Source: Parabacteroides sp. AD58
GTDB taxonomy: Bacteria; Bacteroidota; Bacteroidia; Bacteroidales; Tannerellaceae
DNA: 64,000 nt
Assembly: GCF_023744375.2 (NCBI RefSeq)
Contig: NZ_CP146284.1
Coordinates: 1,302,001 to 1,366,000 of the forward strand
Direction: 5' to 3'
In this document: positions 44,239 through 54,526 of the stretch, one piece after another
How the letters are laid out: each line of letters starts with the position of its first letter
Numbering within the stretch: the first letter of the stretch is position 1
Position numbers and translations under genes: made by a program
The notes under the pieces: model-generated
Told to the model about the DNA's origin: nothing
Seen by the model: the letters and a program-made list of their open reading frames with translations, nothing else
The model's database searches: none

Positions 44239-46605
44239 ATGAAGGAGTTCCTGCGATATATATTGTATACATTGACAAGTATACTTGTATTAAACGGATG
44301 TAGTTCAACCAAATTCGTTCCGGATAATCAATATCTATTGGACAAAGTCGAAATTATTTCAGACAATCAACAATTTAAACCAGCCGATCTGAAAGAATAT
44401 CTGCAACAACGTCCCAATTTCAAAGTATTCGGATTAATGAAATGGCAGCTATATCTGTATAACTGGTCTGGAAAGAACGAAAACAACTGGTTCAATAAAC
44501 AGTTTCGCCGTATGGGAGAAGCTCCTGTTCTTATGGATACAACACTGATTACTCTATCAGAAAAAGAGCTTCACCTATTCCTCGTCAATAAAGGATACAT
44601 CAATGCCCAGGTTACTCATTCCATTGATACAAGCAAGTACAAAAAAGCAACTGTGACTTATACAATCAAATCAAATGAGCCCTACCGTATACGAGATTAC
44701 CAAATGCGGCTCAACGACCCAGCAATAGACAGCATTGCACGTATCAAACCGCGAAAACATTCATGGCTTTCAACAGCCTTTCATTCATCTTCTGATGAAT
44801 ATACATCTTTGATACAAGATAGTATTTTATTTGATCGTGACATATTGGACCAAGAGCGGGAACGAATTACTAAATTACTTCGCTATAGGGGTTATTATGG
44901 TTTCAATAAAGAATATCTGACTTATTTGGCAGACAGTTCTTTCCGGAAAAATGTAGTAGACCTTGAAATGTATCTGAAACCATACCGTAAATTATTACCT
45001 GATGGAAACATTCAAGAAATGCCTCATCGGCCTTATTATTTAAATAAAATTACGATTTTATCGGATTATGATCCTTTAAAACCGGAAAAAGAAAATGCTC
45101 TTCAACTCACAGATACCTTGTATCAGAATCATATTGAAATTATATATGGGGAAAATGGTCGGTTTATCAGACCATCTGTACTGGCTCGCTCTGTCTATCT
45201 CGCTCCTGGCAGACTATACAATGAACGCTCTGTTGAACAGACCTATTCTTCTTTTGCCCGTTTGCGAGCTTTAAAAAACATAAATTTGCGCTTTCAGGAA
45301 TTTGAGGAAAATGATTCTTTGAAATTGAATTGCACCATTCTTACATCTCCGAGTAAACTACAGGGTTTCGGAGTTGATTTAGAAGGGACAAACTCTGCCG
45401 GTGACCTTGGATTTGCGTCAAGTATCAATTACCAACATCGAAATTTATTTAAAGGTTCGGAAGCCTTTACCGCTAAAATCAGAGGGGCTTATGAAAATTT
45501 AGGGTCATCATCAGATAATAGTGTAGGAAATTATTGGGAAATAGGGGCAGAAACCGGACTTACATTCCCCCATTTCTTATTTCCTTTCTTAAGTGACAGA
45601 ATAGCCAGACGTTTAAGAGCAACAACAGAATTCAAAGTAAGCTACAGTTTCCAAACTCGTCCAGAGTATCAACGCGCGATTTTGTCTGGTGGATGGAATT
45701 ATATTTGGCAAGACCGGTTCAATACCCAGGCGAAACATGTATTCAAATTGATCGATATTGACTATGTGCATTTGCCTAAAATGGATCGAGCGTTTGCTGA
45801 CAGTTTGCCTGAATCAACCCGATTATATAACTTTACGGATCAATTTGTATTAGGGACTGGCTATACATACTCTTTTAGCAACTATGTACCACAAAATAAA
45901 TTAAGGAATACACATTCTTTTCGCTTTTCCTTTGAAATGGCTGGCAACTTACTATATGGTATTTCAAAGCTCACTCATCAAGGGAAGAATTCGGATGGTA
46001 TGTATGAATTGTTCGGCATCCCATATTCTCAATTCACAAAAGTAGATTTTGATTTTAGCAAAAGCATGGCAATCGACGCCCGCAATAAAGTAGCTTATCA
46101 TATTGGTGTGGGTGTGGGTTATCCATATGGTAATACAAGAAAACTCCCCTTTGAGCGTAGTTATTTCTCAGGAGGAGCCAATAGTGTCCGTGGTTGGTCC
46201 GTCCGTTCACTTGGCCCGGGTAGCATGGGTATGGAATATGCAGGAACATTTGCCGATCAAATCGGAGATATTCGCTTGGATTTGAATTTGGAATACCGAA
46301 CTAAATTATTCTGGAAATTCGAACTCGCAGCCTATGTGGATGCCGGTAATATATGGTTATTCCATAACGATCCGGACCATCCAAACGGGAATTTTGACTT
46401 TTCCCGATTTTATAAGGAAATCGCTGTATCCTACGGATTAGGCTTACGTCTCGATTTTGATTTCTTCTTACTACGCTTCGATACGGGAATGAAAGCTTAT
46501 GATCCTCAACAAAGAGGAAGCGATCGGTGGGCAATCAAAAATCCGAACTTCCATGTGTCCGACGGAAACTTTGCATGGCATTTTGCTGTCGGCTATCCAT
46601 TCTAA
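44239..46605 (+). CDS. tamL: TamL, TamA/BamA-like outer-membrane lipoprotein
   Basis: 788-residue Omp85-family protein. The signal ends in a lipobox (LVLNGCSS, Cys about residue 21), which distinguishes Bacteroidetes TamL from TamA. Residues about 25-370 contain POTRA-like domains. The C-terminal half is a 16-strand barrel with Omp85 motifs (GVDLEGTNSAGDLGFASSINYQHRNLFKG; FERSYFSGGANSVRGWSVRSLGPG, the VRGF/RGW loop). It is thought to work with TamB in outer-membrane protein insertion or lipid transport. tamB is not in the window. It is convergent with maf, with 19 bp between. Confidence 0.92.
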   Translation: MKEFLRYILYTLTSILVLNGCSSTKFVPDNQYLLDKVEIISDNQQFKPADLKEYLQQRPNFKVFGLMKWQLYLYNWSGKNENNWFNKQFRRMGEAPVLMDTTLITLSEKELHLFLVNKGYINAQVTHSIDTSKYKKATVTYTIKSNEPYRIRDYQMRLNDPAIDSIARIKPRKHSWLSTAFHSSSDEYTSLIQDSILFDRDILDQERERITKLLRYRGYYGFNKEYLTYLADSSFRKNVVDLEMYLKPYRKLLPDGNIQEMPHRPYYLNKITILSDYDPLKPEKENALQLTDTLYQNHIEIIYGENGRFIRPSVLARSVYLAPGRLYNERSVEQTYSSFARLRALKNINLRFQEFEENDSLKLNCTILTSPSKLQGFGVDLEGTNSAGDLGFASSINYQHRNLFKGSEAFTAKIRGAYENLGSSSDNSVGNYWEIGAETGLTFPHFLFPFLSDRIARRLRATTEFKVSYSFQTRPEYQRAILSGGWNYIWQDRFNTQAKHVFKLIDIDYVHLPKMDRAFADSLPESTRLYNFTDQFVLGTGYTYSFSNYVPQNKLRNTHSFRFSFEMAGNLLYGISKLTHQGKNSDGMYELFGIPYSQFTKVDFDFSKSMAIDARNKVAYHIGVGVGYPYGNTRKLPFERSYFSGGANSVRGWSVRSLGPGSMGMEYAGTFADQIGDIRLDLNLEYRTKLFWKFELAAYVDAGNIWLFHNDPDHPNGNFDFSRFYKEIAVSYGLGLRLDFDFFLLRFDTGMKAYDPQQRGSDRWAIKNPNFHVSDGNFAWHFAVGYPF

Positions 46606-46624
46606 TAACCAACTCGGTGTGATT

Positions 46625-47206
46625 TCAAAATGTCTTCAGCTCTTGGTAAAGACGCTGCACAGGTAAGCCCATGATATTATAGAAACTTCCAGAAATACTT
46701 TCAACCCCGACATAACCAATCCATTCCTGTATTCCATAAGCCCCAGCTTTATCAAAAGGTTTATATTTGTCAACGTAATAAATAATCTCTTCATCATTTA
46801 AAGAGGCAAAACGGACAGATGAAATAACTGAAAAAGTCAGTTGCTTTTTCATTGTTGTCAAACAAACACCTGTCACCACATGATGTTCATGTCCAGATAA
46901 ACTACGTAATATTTGAATCGCTTCTGCCCTATTTTTTGGTTTTCCTATTACAGCATTTCCATTCCAAACAATCGTATCAGCAGTAATCAAAAGCATAGTA
47001 TCATCCAATGATGATAAATAAGCTTCAGCCTTTTGTTTAGACAGAAAAACTGGTATTTCCTGAGGGTCTAATGTCTCCGGATAATTTTCTTCCAGTCCAG
47101 GAATCACTTTTACATTAAATTTAATATCCAATCCAGATAAGAGCTCTTTTCTCCGTGGAGAATTAGAGCCCAAAATGATTTTATATTTTGATAAGTTCTC
47201 CAACAT
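46625..47206 (-). CDS. maf: Maf-family nucleotide pyrophosphatase
   Basis: Cytoplasmic house-cleaning pyrophosphatase of 193 residues acting on non-canonical nucleotides such as dTTP/UTP. The core motifs are IILGSNSPRRKELL, the KQKAEAYL segment, ITADTIVWNG and IGKPKNRAEA. The start is placed at 47206 (MLENLSKYKI). The open frame reaches 47257, but that would overlap the kdsC stop and add an unconserved segment. It is the last gene of a tight leftward cluster. Confidence 0.95.
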   Translation of the reverse strand: MLENLSKYKIILGSNSPRRKELLSGLDIKFNVKVIPGLEENYPETLDPQEIPVFLSKQKAEAYLSSLDDTMLLITADTIVWNGNAVIGKPKNRAEAIQILRSLSGHEHHVVTGVCLTTMKKQLTFSVISSVRFASLNDEEIIYYVDKYKPFDKAGAYGIQEWIGYVGVESISGSFYNIMGLPVQRLYQELKTF

Positions 47207-47250
47207 GCCTTTCTCTACTTGTCTTTGTAAATAATCCAAAACTATATAAA

Positions 47251-47772
47251 TTACCACCCAAATGCTTCTCCTTGCATCCAGCGTCCCTGAGCTTTCATCG
47301 TTTGTTCGATCAAATCACGGGCTATCCCGTCGCCACCATTTTTCTGACAAATATATTTTGCTATCTTCTTAATCTCAGGCGCTGCATCTGCAGGTGCTAC
47401 AGGAAGTCCTACTTTACACATTACTTCATAATCAGGAATATCATCTCCACAATATGCAACTTCTTCCGGCTTTAGCCCTGTTTTCTGCAAGAAATCGTAA
47501 TAATCGTGTATCTTAACTGCACTGCGCATGTAAATATAACGAACTCCTAAACGCTCAAAACGAATACGCACAGCTTCCGTATATCCACCAGTGATAATAG
47601 CCACGTCATATCCCATTTTTACAGCTAGTTGCAAGGCATAGCCATCTTTTATATTTACAGTTCTCATCGGATCACCATCAGGTGACAAGGGAATGACTTC
47701 ACGCGACAACACACCATCTACATCAAATACAAAAGCTTTTATCTTTCTCAAATCATAATTGATTGTACTCAT
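47251..47772 (-). CDS. kdsC: KdsC-type HAD phosphatase (KDO-8-phosphate phosphatase)
   Basis: Removes phosphate from 3-deoxy-D-manno-octulosonate 8-phosphate in lipid A-core synthesis. 173 residues, capless HAD fold with motif [10 protein letters not shown], motif II IITGG and motif [13 protein letters not shown], the standard KdsC set. It forms tetramers in known examples. Its start is 1 bp from the stop of the DUF2520 gene, so the two are co-transcribed. Confidence 0.92.
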   Translation of the reverse strand: MSTINYDLRKIKAFVFDVDGVLSREVIPLSPDGDPMRTVNIKDGYALQLAVKMGYDVAIITGGYTEAVRIRFERLGVRYIYMRSAVKIHDYYDFLQKTGLKPEEVAYCGDDIPDYEVMCKVGLPVAPADAAPEIKKIAKYICQKNGGDGIARDLIEQTMKAQGRWMQGEAFGW

Positions 47773-47773
47773 A

Positions 47774-48541
47774 TCATTGTTGTTTATTATGGATACTCTG
47801 ACTTAATAAACGATACAAAGTCTGCACCGCAGAATCATCAGCCAACATAGCCAAATGCTTATTAATGATGTTTTCATCATATCGAATAGCAGGTCCCGTC
47901 TGTGCTTCTCGAGCAGGCATCTCATGTATTTTTGAGGCTGTTTCATCTATCAGTGGGAACAGGTAATCACGAGATAATCCTTCTTTCTGCAGTATTTCTT
48001 CTGCCAATGCATAAATGTGATTTGTAAAGTTACAAGCAAAAACAGCTGCTAAGTGTAAAGAACGCCGCTTCTCAGAAGAAAGTTCACACACATTACCTGA
48101 CAAACGACGAGCCAAACCTTCCAATAATTCTTTATCTTCTTTACGATAACATTCAATAAACAACGGTATGCCCTCAAAAGTGATTTCTCTGCTTTTTGAA
48201 AATGTCTGTAAAGGATATAAAACGCCATAACGCTCTGTAAAACCTGAAAAAACAGATATGGGCATACTGCCAGATGTATGTAACCACAACCCATTATTGG
48301 AAGGAATCGAACAAATAACAGATTCCAATGCCTGATCTTTCAAAGCAAACAGATATATATCTGCATCATTTCGTATATGAGAAAGATCTGCTGTATAATC
48401 ACATTGTAAGCGAGTAGCCAACACTTGTGCATGGATTTCAGTATGACTATACACCTGTATTATTTCCATATCGGCAAGAGAAGCTATGGCTACAGACAAA
48501 TGGGTGGCAACATTACCCGCCCCTATAACAACAACTCTCAT
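47774..48541 (-). CDS. DUF2520 Rossmann-like protein
   Basis: 255-residue NAD(P)-binding protein. The N-terminal Rossmann fold starts [19 protein letters not shown], and the DUF2520 helical domain (about residues 125-245; [23 protein letters not shown]) resembles 6-phosphogluconate dehydrogenase-like C-terminal domains. Reaction unknown. The start at 48541 shares an ATGA overlap with the stop of the nitroreductase gene, which rejects the longer frame from 48604. Confidence 0.9.
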   Translation of the reverse strand: MRVVVIGAGNVATHLSVAIASLADMEIIQVYSHTEIHAQVLATRLQCDYTADLSHIRNDADIYLFALKDQALESVICSIPSNNGLWLHTSGSMPISVFSGFTERYGVLYPLQTFSKSREITFEGIPLFIECYRKEDKELLEGLARRLSGNVCELSSEKRRSLHLAAVFACNFTNHIYALAEEILQKEGLSRDYLFPLIDETASKIHEMPAREAQTGPAIRYDENIINKHLAMLADDSAVQTLYRLLSQSIHNKQQ

Positions 48542-49101
48542 GCCTCGTCTTTTTCTTGTTTTTCGTCTGGTAACTGATATGTATCCAAATGTATTTTCTC
48601 CCACTGCAATCGGGATTCATCAAAAGGTTTACTGGGTTGTTCCTTATAACCAAAACCAATGATCGATAACACTTCTAATTGATATGGGATGTTCAGTAAA
48701 CCTCGGATATATTGTGAAGCATCTTCTTCCTGCTCAGTCTGTCTGTTTCGGATCTGACACCAACAGCTGCCTAAGCCTAAATCTTCAGCCTGTAACTGCA
48801 TAAAAATAGAAGCAATAGAAGCATCTTCTATCCAAACATCACTCTCCATCACATTTGCCAAAACAACTACTGCTAAAGCACATCCTTCTATGAAGGCAGC
48901 ACCATGAGGTTTGCATCCCGCCAACTTCTTCAGCATCTCCTTATCCTCTACTACTACAAACTGCCACGGATTTTTCCGTTTTGAGGCAGGAGCCATCAAA
49001 GCAGCTTTCAAAATAGAAGCCACCTGATCCGGATTCAACAACTGACTGGTAAATTTTCGTGTACTTCTTCTATCCTTAATCAATGATGCGAAGTTTTTCA
49101 T
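48538..49101 (-). CDS. Nitroreductase family flavoprotein
   Basis: FMN-dependent oxidoreductase of 187 residues. The FMN-binding start KDRRSTRKFTSQLLN and the segments APASKRKNPWQFVVVE and EDLGLGSCWCQIRNR are typical. The start is the ATG at 49101 (MKNFASLIKDRRS); the open frame begins upstream but without conservation. The ATGA overlap with the DUF2520 gene indicates translational coupling. The physiological substrate is unknown. Enzymes of this family can activate metronidazole, but nothing here shows that. Confidence 0.93.
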   Translation of the reverse strand: MKNFASLIKDRRSTRKFTSQLLNPDQVASILKAALMAPASKRKNPWQFVVVEDKEMLKKLAGCKPHGAAFIEGCALAVVVLANVMESDVWIEDASIASIFMQLQAEDLGLGSCWCQIRNRQTEQEEDASQYIRGLLNIPYQLEVLSIIGFGYKEQPSKPFDESRLQWEKIHLDTYQLPDEKQEKDEA

Positions 49102-49162
49102 ATACTCTTTATTCTGCTTAATAATTCTTATGCGACAAAGATAATATGAATCGGGCATATAT

Positions 49163-49870
49163 TTACAAAAAGCCTTTCGTATTCGTAAGAACTTGATTGA
49201 CTTGAGAGGCATAACATTCCCCTATAGGCAAAAGGATCGATGTCTTTTCCAATTGGATATAATTTTTAGTAAATCGTTCAACTTTCTTGACCGAAATTAC
49301 ATACGAACGATGAATACGCAGGAAAGAATTAACAGGCAACATCGCCTGAATTGTTTTTAAGTTAGTATGTGATAAAACATAACCGCCACTCTCACGAAAG
49401 ATTTTGGTATAGTTTCCTAAAGCTTCTATATATAGAATATCCTCCAATGCAATACTGACATTACTATATTCCTGCTTGACAACCAGACAATCGGGAACAG
49501 TTGCTGGACGAATGTCTAATCTACGGATCGCCTTTTCGACGGCTACCTCAAAACGATCATAAGCAAAGGGTTTATGCAAAAAATCAACAGCGTCGAGATT
49601 AAAGCCGTCGAGAGCATATTGGGCATGAGCAGTTGTGAAAATAAAGCAGCATTCGCGTGGTAACGAATTAGCTATCTCCAACCCACTGATACTATTCATT
49701 TGAATATCCAAGAATACCAAATCAGGCTTCCGCCGGCGGATTTCTTCCAACCCGACATGCGGTTCACTGTAAGTAGTCAGTTCCATTCCACCTTTACGGC
49801 GACAAAATTGCTCAATGACCAACAATGCCATCGGTTCATCATCTATGGCTATGCATGAAATTGTCTTCAT
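49163..49870 (-). CDS. LytTR-family response regulator
   Basis: 235-residue response regulator. The receiver domain (about residues 1-120) has the acidic pair in AIDDEPMA, the phospho-acceptor Asp in DLVFLDIQM, Thr in FTTAHAQYA and Lys in FLHKPFAYDRF. The LytTR DNA-binding domain (about residues 135-235) shows DILYIEALGNYTKIF and FLRIHRSYVISVKKVERF. It overlaps the kinase gene by 4 bp. The pair is divergent from the second RND operon, which is its most likely target. Confidence 0.96.
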   Translation of the reverse strand: MKTISCIAIDDEPMALLVIEQFCRRKGGMELTTYSEPHVGLEEIRRRKPDLVFLDIQMNSISGLEIANSLPRECCFIFTTAHAQYALDGFNLDAVDFLHKPFAYDRFEVAVEKAIRRLDIRPATVPDCLVVKQEYSNVSIALEDILYIEALGNYTKIFRESGGYVLSHTNLKTIQAMLPVNSFLRIHRSYVISVKKVERFTKNYIQLEKTSILLPIGECYASQVNQVLTNTKGFL

Positions 49871-50874
49871 TGTAATTGAATTGTTAAATGTGTTTTGTAT
49901 AAATTCCCTTCCGCTCCTACATATAATTTATACCGGCCAGGATAAAGCAAATCCAACCGTTTCCTGCAATTGGCTATCCCTATAGTTGGTTTGTTCTCCT
50001 CTCGTATTCGCATAATCTGATTCTCTGTTTCAAAATATAGAGTGCCTTTATTCAAACGAATATGAATATGAATCACACAATCAACTTCCGATGAAGTTCC
50101 ATATTTAAAAGCATTCTCCACAAATGTAATGAGTATCATCGGCGGAACAGGAGTCTGTTCATTATCAGCCTCAACCGTCAGATTCACCTGCGTATGCCTA
50201 TTTAGTCGCAATGATTGTAACTCAACGTATTGCCTGATATATTCAATTTCTTGCCCCACAGGAATAGTTTCCATGTGAATTTGAGTGTACATATAACGAA
50301 GAATATTGGAAAATTTCACAAAAGCTGATTCAGTCTTCTCTGAACCAGATAAAACCAAAGCATATAAGGTGTTTAACGTATTAAAGAGAAAATGAGGATT
50401 AATCTGAGCCTTGTAAAGTGCCAGCTCTGCTTTATTTTTCTCTACTTCTATTTCTTGTCGGGAAAGAATTTGCCTGAACAGTTCAAATGTAAGCTCAATA
50501 GCCAAAGAAAATCCGGTTACCATCAAAAAGAAAAACCAAATAGTTTGCGTTCGCATATGTATACGGGTATCTATCGTCTTCGCTGTACTGGTATTCCAAA
50601 CTGAAGGATAAGGGAAATAGGTAAGTCCTACTGTTAATCCAATCAAAACAAACATCAGTAACACAATATGCAAATATTTCTTCTCCATAAAAAGTTTAGG
50701 TAAACAGGCCTTTCGATAGACGAAATAAAGCATATATACGTAAATAATAAGTGCTATCAGAAATGCCGTATTGCTCACAATCCAGCGGTCAACAGGCAAC
50801 AGCATAATAACCAAAGGCATAATGAGCAGACAAAACAATAAATCTACATAAAGTGAAATACGATCATTCTTCAT
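49867..50874 (-). CDS. LytS-type membrane sensor histidine kinase
   Basis: 335-residue sensor kinase. Four membrane segments fill about residues 8-145. The His_kinase domain starts with ALYKAQINPHFLFNTLNTLYAL, whose His (PHFLFN) is the phosphorylation site. The ATPase part has VPPMILITFVENAFKYG and GIANCRKRLDLLYPG. No extracytoplasmic sensor domain is present, so the signal is probably read in the membrane. Together with the overlapping LytTR regulator it forms a complete two-component system. The likely promoter is TATCTTTG on the minus strand at 50894-50901. Confidence 0.95.
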   Translation of the reverse strand: MKNDRISLYVDLLFCLLIMPLVIMLLPVDRWIVSNTAFLIALIIYVYMLYFVYRKACLPKLFMEKKYLHIVLLMFVLIGLTVGLTYFPYPSVWNTSTAKTIDTRIHMRTQTIWFFFLMVTGFSLAIELTFELFRQILSRQEIEVEKNKAELALYKAQINPHFLFNTLNTLYALVLSGSEKTESAFVKFSNILRYMYTQIHMETIPVGQEIEYIRQYVELQSLRLNRHTQVNLTVEADNEQTPVPPMILITFVENAFKYGTSSEVDCVIHIHIRLNKGTLYFETENQIMRIREENKPTIGIANCRKRLDLLYPGRYKLYVGAEGNLYKTHLTIQLQ

Positions 50875-50893
50875 GGCAAACTATTTTTCACTA

Positions 50894-50901
50894 CAAAGAT
50901 A
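50894..50901 (-). promoter_or_regulatory. -7 box of the kinase-regulator operon
   Basis: TATCTTTG on the minus strand, 20 bp upstream of the kinase start; no clear TTTG at the -33 position. Confidence 0.5.
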
Positions 50902-50925
50902 CATGATTTAGGGAATAGATGGTTG

Positions 50926-50939
50926 TACGTTTTACGTTT
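50926..50939. promoter_or_regulatory. Candidate LytTR site: tandem TACGTTT
   Basis: Two perfect 7-bp copies, TACGTTTTACGTTT, in the gap between the LytTR system and the second efflux operon. The core ACGTT resembles half-sites bound by LytTR domains, though known sites are usually spaced further apart. Confidence 0.4.
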
Positions 50940-50999
50940 GTTCGTCACTACATTCCCGGCATTCATCACCACTTAATCTGAAAATTCATTCATTCTATA

Positions 51000-51007
51000 T
51001 ATGTTTG
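51000..51007 (+). promoter_or_regulatory. -7 box of the second RND efflux operon
   Basis: TATGTTTG fits TAnnTTTG, 39 bp before the adaptor start. A TCTG stands 19 bp upstream as a weak -33. Confidence 0.55.
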
Positions 51008-51046
51008 TAATGTAGCAAACACGACAAAATATAAACACTATACATT

Positions 51047-52165
51047 ATGAAGATGAAGACAAGTATGTTCCTCATGCTATGTAGCATGTCGCTGTTGTGT
51101 GCATGTGGAGAAAAAAAGCAGACAATGCCTGGTGAAAAGTACAAAACACTGACTGTAGAGACCAGTAATCAGACCTTACAATCTATGTATCCAGCCTCTT
51201 TACGCGGACAACAATCGGTAGAAATTCGCCCGCAAGTGAGCGGAACCATCACTAATATTCTAATCAATGAAGGAGACTTAGTACGAAAAGGACAAGTATT
51301 GTTCATCATTGACCAAGTTCCATATAAAGCTGCTTTGGAAACAGCTCTTGCCAATGTAAAAAGCGCTGAAGCCAAATTACAGACAGCCCGCCTGACATCC
51401 AACAGCAAAGAAGAATTATTCAAAGAAAACATCGTATCAGATTTCGACCGACAGACGGCTCGTAACCAATTACTCGAAGCTGAAGCTGCATTAGCACAAG
51501 CCAAAGCGGAAGAGACCAATGCCAGAAATAATCTGTCATACACTGAAGTAAAAAGTCCAGTTGACGGTGTAGCCAGTATGATTCCATACCGTATTGGGGC
51601 TTTAGTTGACAGTAATATTTCTGAACCGCTGGTTACCGTATCTGATGACTCACAAATCTATGCTTATTTTTCAATGGCCGAAAGTCAAATGCTCGATCTC
51701 ATCCAACAATATGGATCTTTGGAAGAAGCCAAAGAAAAGATGCCAGCTGTTAGTCTGACATTAAGTAATGGTCAAATTTACAACTACGAAGGACGCATTG
51801 ATGCCATCAGTGGTACAGTAGATGAAGGAACAGGCGTAGTGAGCCTACGTGCCACTTTCCCTAACGCAGGCCATTTACTGCGGAATGGAGGTAGCGGAAC
51901 CATATCAGTCCCTATAGTGCATAAAAATTGTATAGTTATTCCTCAAGCAGCTACCTATGAACTACAGAATCGAGTTTTTACATGGAAAGTTGTTGATGGA
52001 AAAACACAATCAACCCCCATTACTGTCTATAAGTATAATGACGGAAAAACCTATATCGTCCTTTCCGGTTTATCTGAAGGCGATATGATCATTGCCGAAG
52101 GAGCGGGTCTAATGCGCGAAGGCACAGCCGTTAATACTGAATTATCATCCGAACCCATAAAATAA
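51047..52165 (+). CDS. RND efflux periplasmic adaptor lipoprotein (second system)
   Basis: Membrane fusion protein of 372 residues and a clear paralogue of the one at 29017 (shared VEIRPQVSGTITNILINEGD-type and RNNLSYTEVKSPVDG segments). Lipobox LLCACG with Cys about residue 20. The lipoyl halves and alpha-hairpin are complete. It is intact, but the pump gene 9 bp downstream is split by a mobile element, so in this strain the adaptor has no full partner from its own operon. It could in principle serve the first pump. Confidence 0.95.
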   Translation: MKMKTSMFLMLCSMSLLCACGEKKQTMPGEKYKTLTVETSNQTLQSMYPASLRGQQSVEIRPQVSGTITNILINEGDLVRKGQVLFIIDQVPYKAALETALANVKSAEAKLQTARLTSNSKEELFKENIVSDFDRQTARNQLLEAEAALAQAKAEETNARNNLSYTEVKSPVDGVASMIPYRIGALVDSNISEPLVTVSDDSQIYAYFSMAESQMLDLIQQYGSLEEAKEKMPAVSLTLSNGQIYNYEGRIDAISGTVDEGTGVVSLRATFPNAGHLLRNGGSGTISVPIVHKNCIVIPQAATYELQNRVFTWKVVDGKTQSTPITVYKYNDGKTYIVLSGLSEGDMIIAEGAGLMREGTAVNTELSSEPIK

Positions 52166-52174
52166 GCACGCCTT

Positions 52175-54262
52175 ATGAAGATCAGAACATTTATTGACCG
52201 CCCTATCTTGGCGAGTGTCATTTCAGTGCTTATCCTGCTATTAGGAATAATCGGTCTTACCCAATTGCCAATCGAACAATTTCCAGAAATCGCTCCTCCA
52301 ACAGTCAGTGTATCGGCTACCTATACAGGGGCGAATGCAGAAACCGTACAAAAGAGTGTGATCGTACCTTTGGAAGAAGCTATTAATGGCGTAGAAAATA
52401 TGATGTATATGACCTCTACTGCTTCTAATAGTGGTTCTGCGCGTATTACCATTTATTTCCGGCAGGGAACAGATCCTGATATGGCAACTGTCAACGTACA
52501 AAACCGTATCGCTACAGCACAAGGTTTGTTACCAGCCGAAGTTACCAAAAGTGGTATCAACGTACGAAAGCGGCAAACCAGTAATATAAAACAATTGGCT
52601 GCTTATAGCCCAGATGATTCTTTTGATCGATTATTTCTAACCAACTACATGAAAATCAATATCGAGCCTCGACTATCTCGTATTGCCGGAGTAGGTGATG
52701 TCAGTGTTTTTGGTGATGACTATGCGATGCGGATTTGGCTCGATCCAAACAAGATGAAAAAATACGGATTGATGCCTAGTGATATATCAACCGTACTTGA
52801 TGAACAAAATTTGGAAGCACCAACCGGTACGTTAGGAGCTGAATCTGACAATACATTCCAATACGTATTGAAATACCGTGGACGCTATGAACAAGAAGTG
52901 GATTATGAGAACCTCGTCATCAAATCGCTTCCCAACGGAGAAATTCTTCGTTTAAAAGATGTAGCAACCATTGAATTAGGTGCCAGAGGATATAATTATA
53001 TAGGCGAAGTTAACGGCCATCCAGGTTGTAACATTATGATCGCTCAGACATCCGGTTCGAATGCCAATGAAATCATTGAAGAAATAGACCGCACTATTGC
53101 CGAAATCTCAAAGACTTTACCTAAAGGAATTAAGATTGTGGACTTAATGAGTACGAAAGACTTTCTTGATGCTTCCATCAAAAGCGTTATCAAGACATTG
53201 ATCGAAGCCATTATCTTAGTTGTCCTTGTAGTTTATATTTTCCTGCAAAATATGCGTTCTACCTTTATTCCCGCCTTGTCTATCATTGTATCTTTGATAG
53301 GAACTTTTGCTTTCCTTTCCATAGTCGGGTTTAGTCTGAACATGTTGACTCTATTCGCTTTAGTACTGGTTATAGGAACCGTAGTAGACGACGCTATTGT
53401 GGTGGTTGAAGCTGTCCAGGCCAAGTTTGACGAAGGATATAAATCCTCCTATCTGGCAACTATCGATGCTATGGACGGTATTACTTCGGCTTTGGTAACA
53501 ACCACATTCGTATTCATGGCTGTATTCATCCCGGTAAGTTTTATCGGAGGAACCACAGGAACATTCTATACTCAGTTCGGACTGACAATGGCAGCTGCCG
53601 TAGCCATTTCCTTGCTGAATGCGTTGACATTAAGTCCTGCCCTTTGTGCCCTCATCATGACACCTCACCAAACCGAAGGTGGAAACAAAATGAGTTTTTC
53701 TTCCCGTTTCCATGTTGCTTTTGATACAGCATTCCATCGTCTGGTCATGAAATACAAAGTAGCCGTACTATTTATGTTAAAACGCAAATGGCTGGCCGCA
53801 TCTTTATTAGTCGTGGCTTGTGCTGGACTTGTTATCTTGATGACAACAACCAAGACCGGATTGGTTCCCAAAGAAGATATGGGCACAGTGTTTGTTGATG
53901 TCAGAACTTCTCCAGGTAATAGTTTACAGGAAACAAAAGTAATTATGGACGAAGTAGATAGTTGTATACGTTCCATTCCTCAAATTAAATACTACTCCAA
54001 TGTAACGGGAAACTCTCAGTTGAGCGGACAGGGAGCTTGTAACGGTATGTTCACAATCCGCTTAAAAGATTGGGATGAACGAACACAAAAAGAAGATGCC
54101 ATCGATGAGATTATAGACGAGATTCACCAACGTACAGCAACCATTTCCAGTGCAGACATCATGGCCTTCACTCGTCCTATGATTCCAGGTTACGGTGTCA
54201 GCAGTGGTTTCGAAATCTATGTACAAGACCAAAAAGGAGGAACAACTGCTGATCTATTAAAA
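52175..54262 (+). pseudogene. RND efflux pump, N-terminal part (interrupted by the mobilizable element)
   Basis: First 696 codons of an AcrB-type pump, paralogous to the pump at 30156. It covers TM1-TM7 and the first periplasmic loop, with the proton-relay motif IGTVVDDAIVVVEAV intact. The reading frame enters the 8-bp integration core at TTA AAA and stops at a TAA made by the element's first bases, ending DLLK. The remainder is at 62436-63503. The product lacks half the pump and cannot transport. Without the element the frame would read DLLKYTRQLIDALNKRPEIA, as in the intact paralogue. Confidence 0.94.
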
Positions 54263-54264
54263 TA
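54257..54264. repeat. attL core TTAAAATA
   Basis: 8-bp core shared with attR (62430-62437). The sequences to the left (pump gene) and right (element) of the core differ from those at attR, as expected for integrase-mediated insertion. Confidence 0.88.
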
Positions 54265-54294
54265 AACACCTAACGGAATAGCAAATTTGAGTAA

Positions 54295-54337
54295 AGCGTA
54301 GCGAACAGACTGAAAAAGCGTTCGTTACGCTATATTT
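54295..54337. terminator. Terminator at the left end of the element
   Basis: AGCGTAGCGAAC (54295-54306) pairs with GTTCGTTACGCT (54320-54331) with one wobble, followed by ATATTTTTC. It would stop transcription entering from the host pump gene. Confidence 0.75.
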
Positions 54338-54482
54338 TTCTCTTGTTCAAAAGCCAAGAAGAGACAGAATATGGACAAACGCAGCAAAAGTTCAGTTACT
54401 TTATCATTACCCGTGCGATGATGCAAATTTCTTGCGAAACCTAAATTTTGCATCGTTTGGCGTTATGTGTCGTATCTGTCGG

Positions 54483-54526
54483 TAACTCACTATGAATTAA
54501 TTTTGTAACCAAAAAAAAGTGAGTTA
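54483..54526 (+). promoter_or_regulatory. Inverted repeat overlapping the integrase start
   Basis: TAACTCACT (54483-54491) and AGTGAGTTA (54518-54526) are perfect 9-bp inverted arms, 26 bp apart. The right arm ends on the A of the integrase ATG and includes the place of the ribosome site. In RNA it would hide the start codon; in DNA it could be an operator. Confidence 0.5.
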
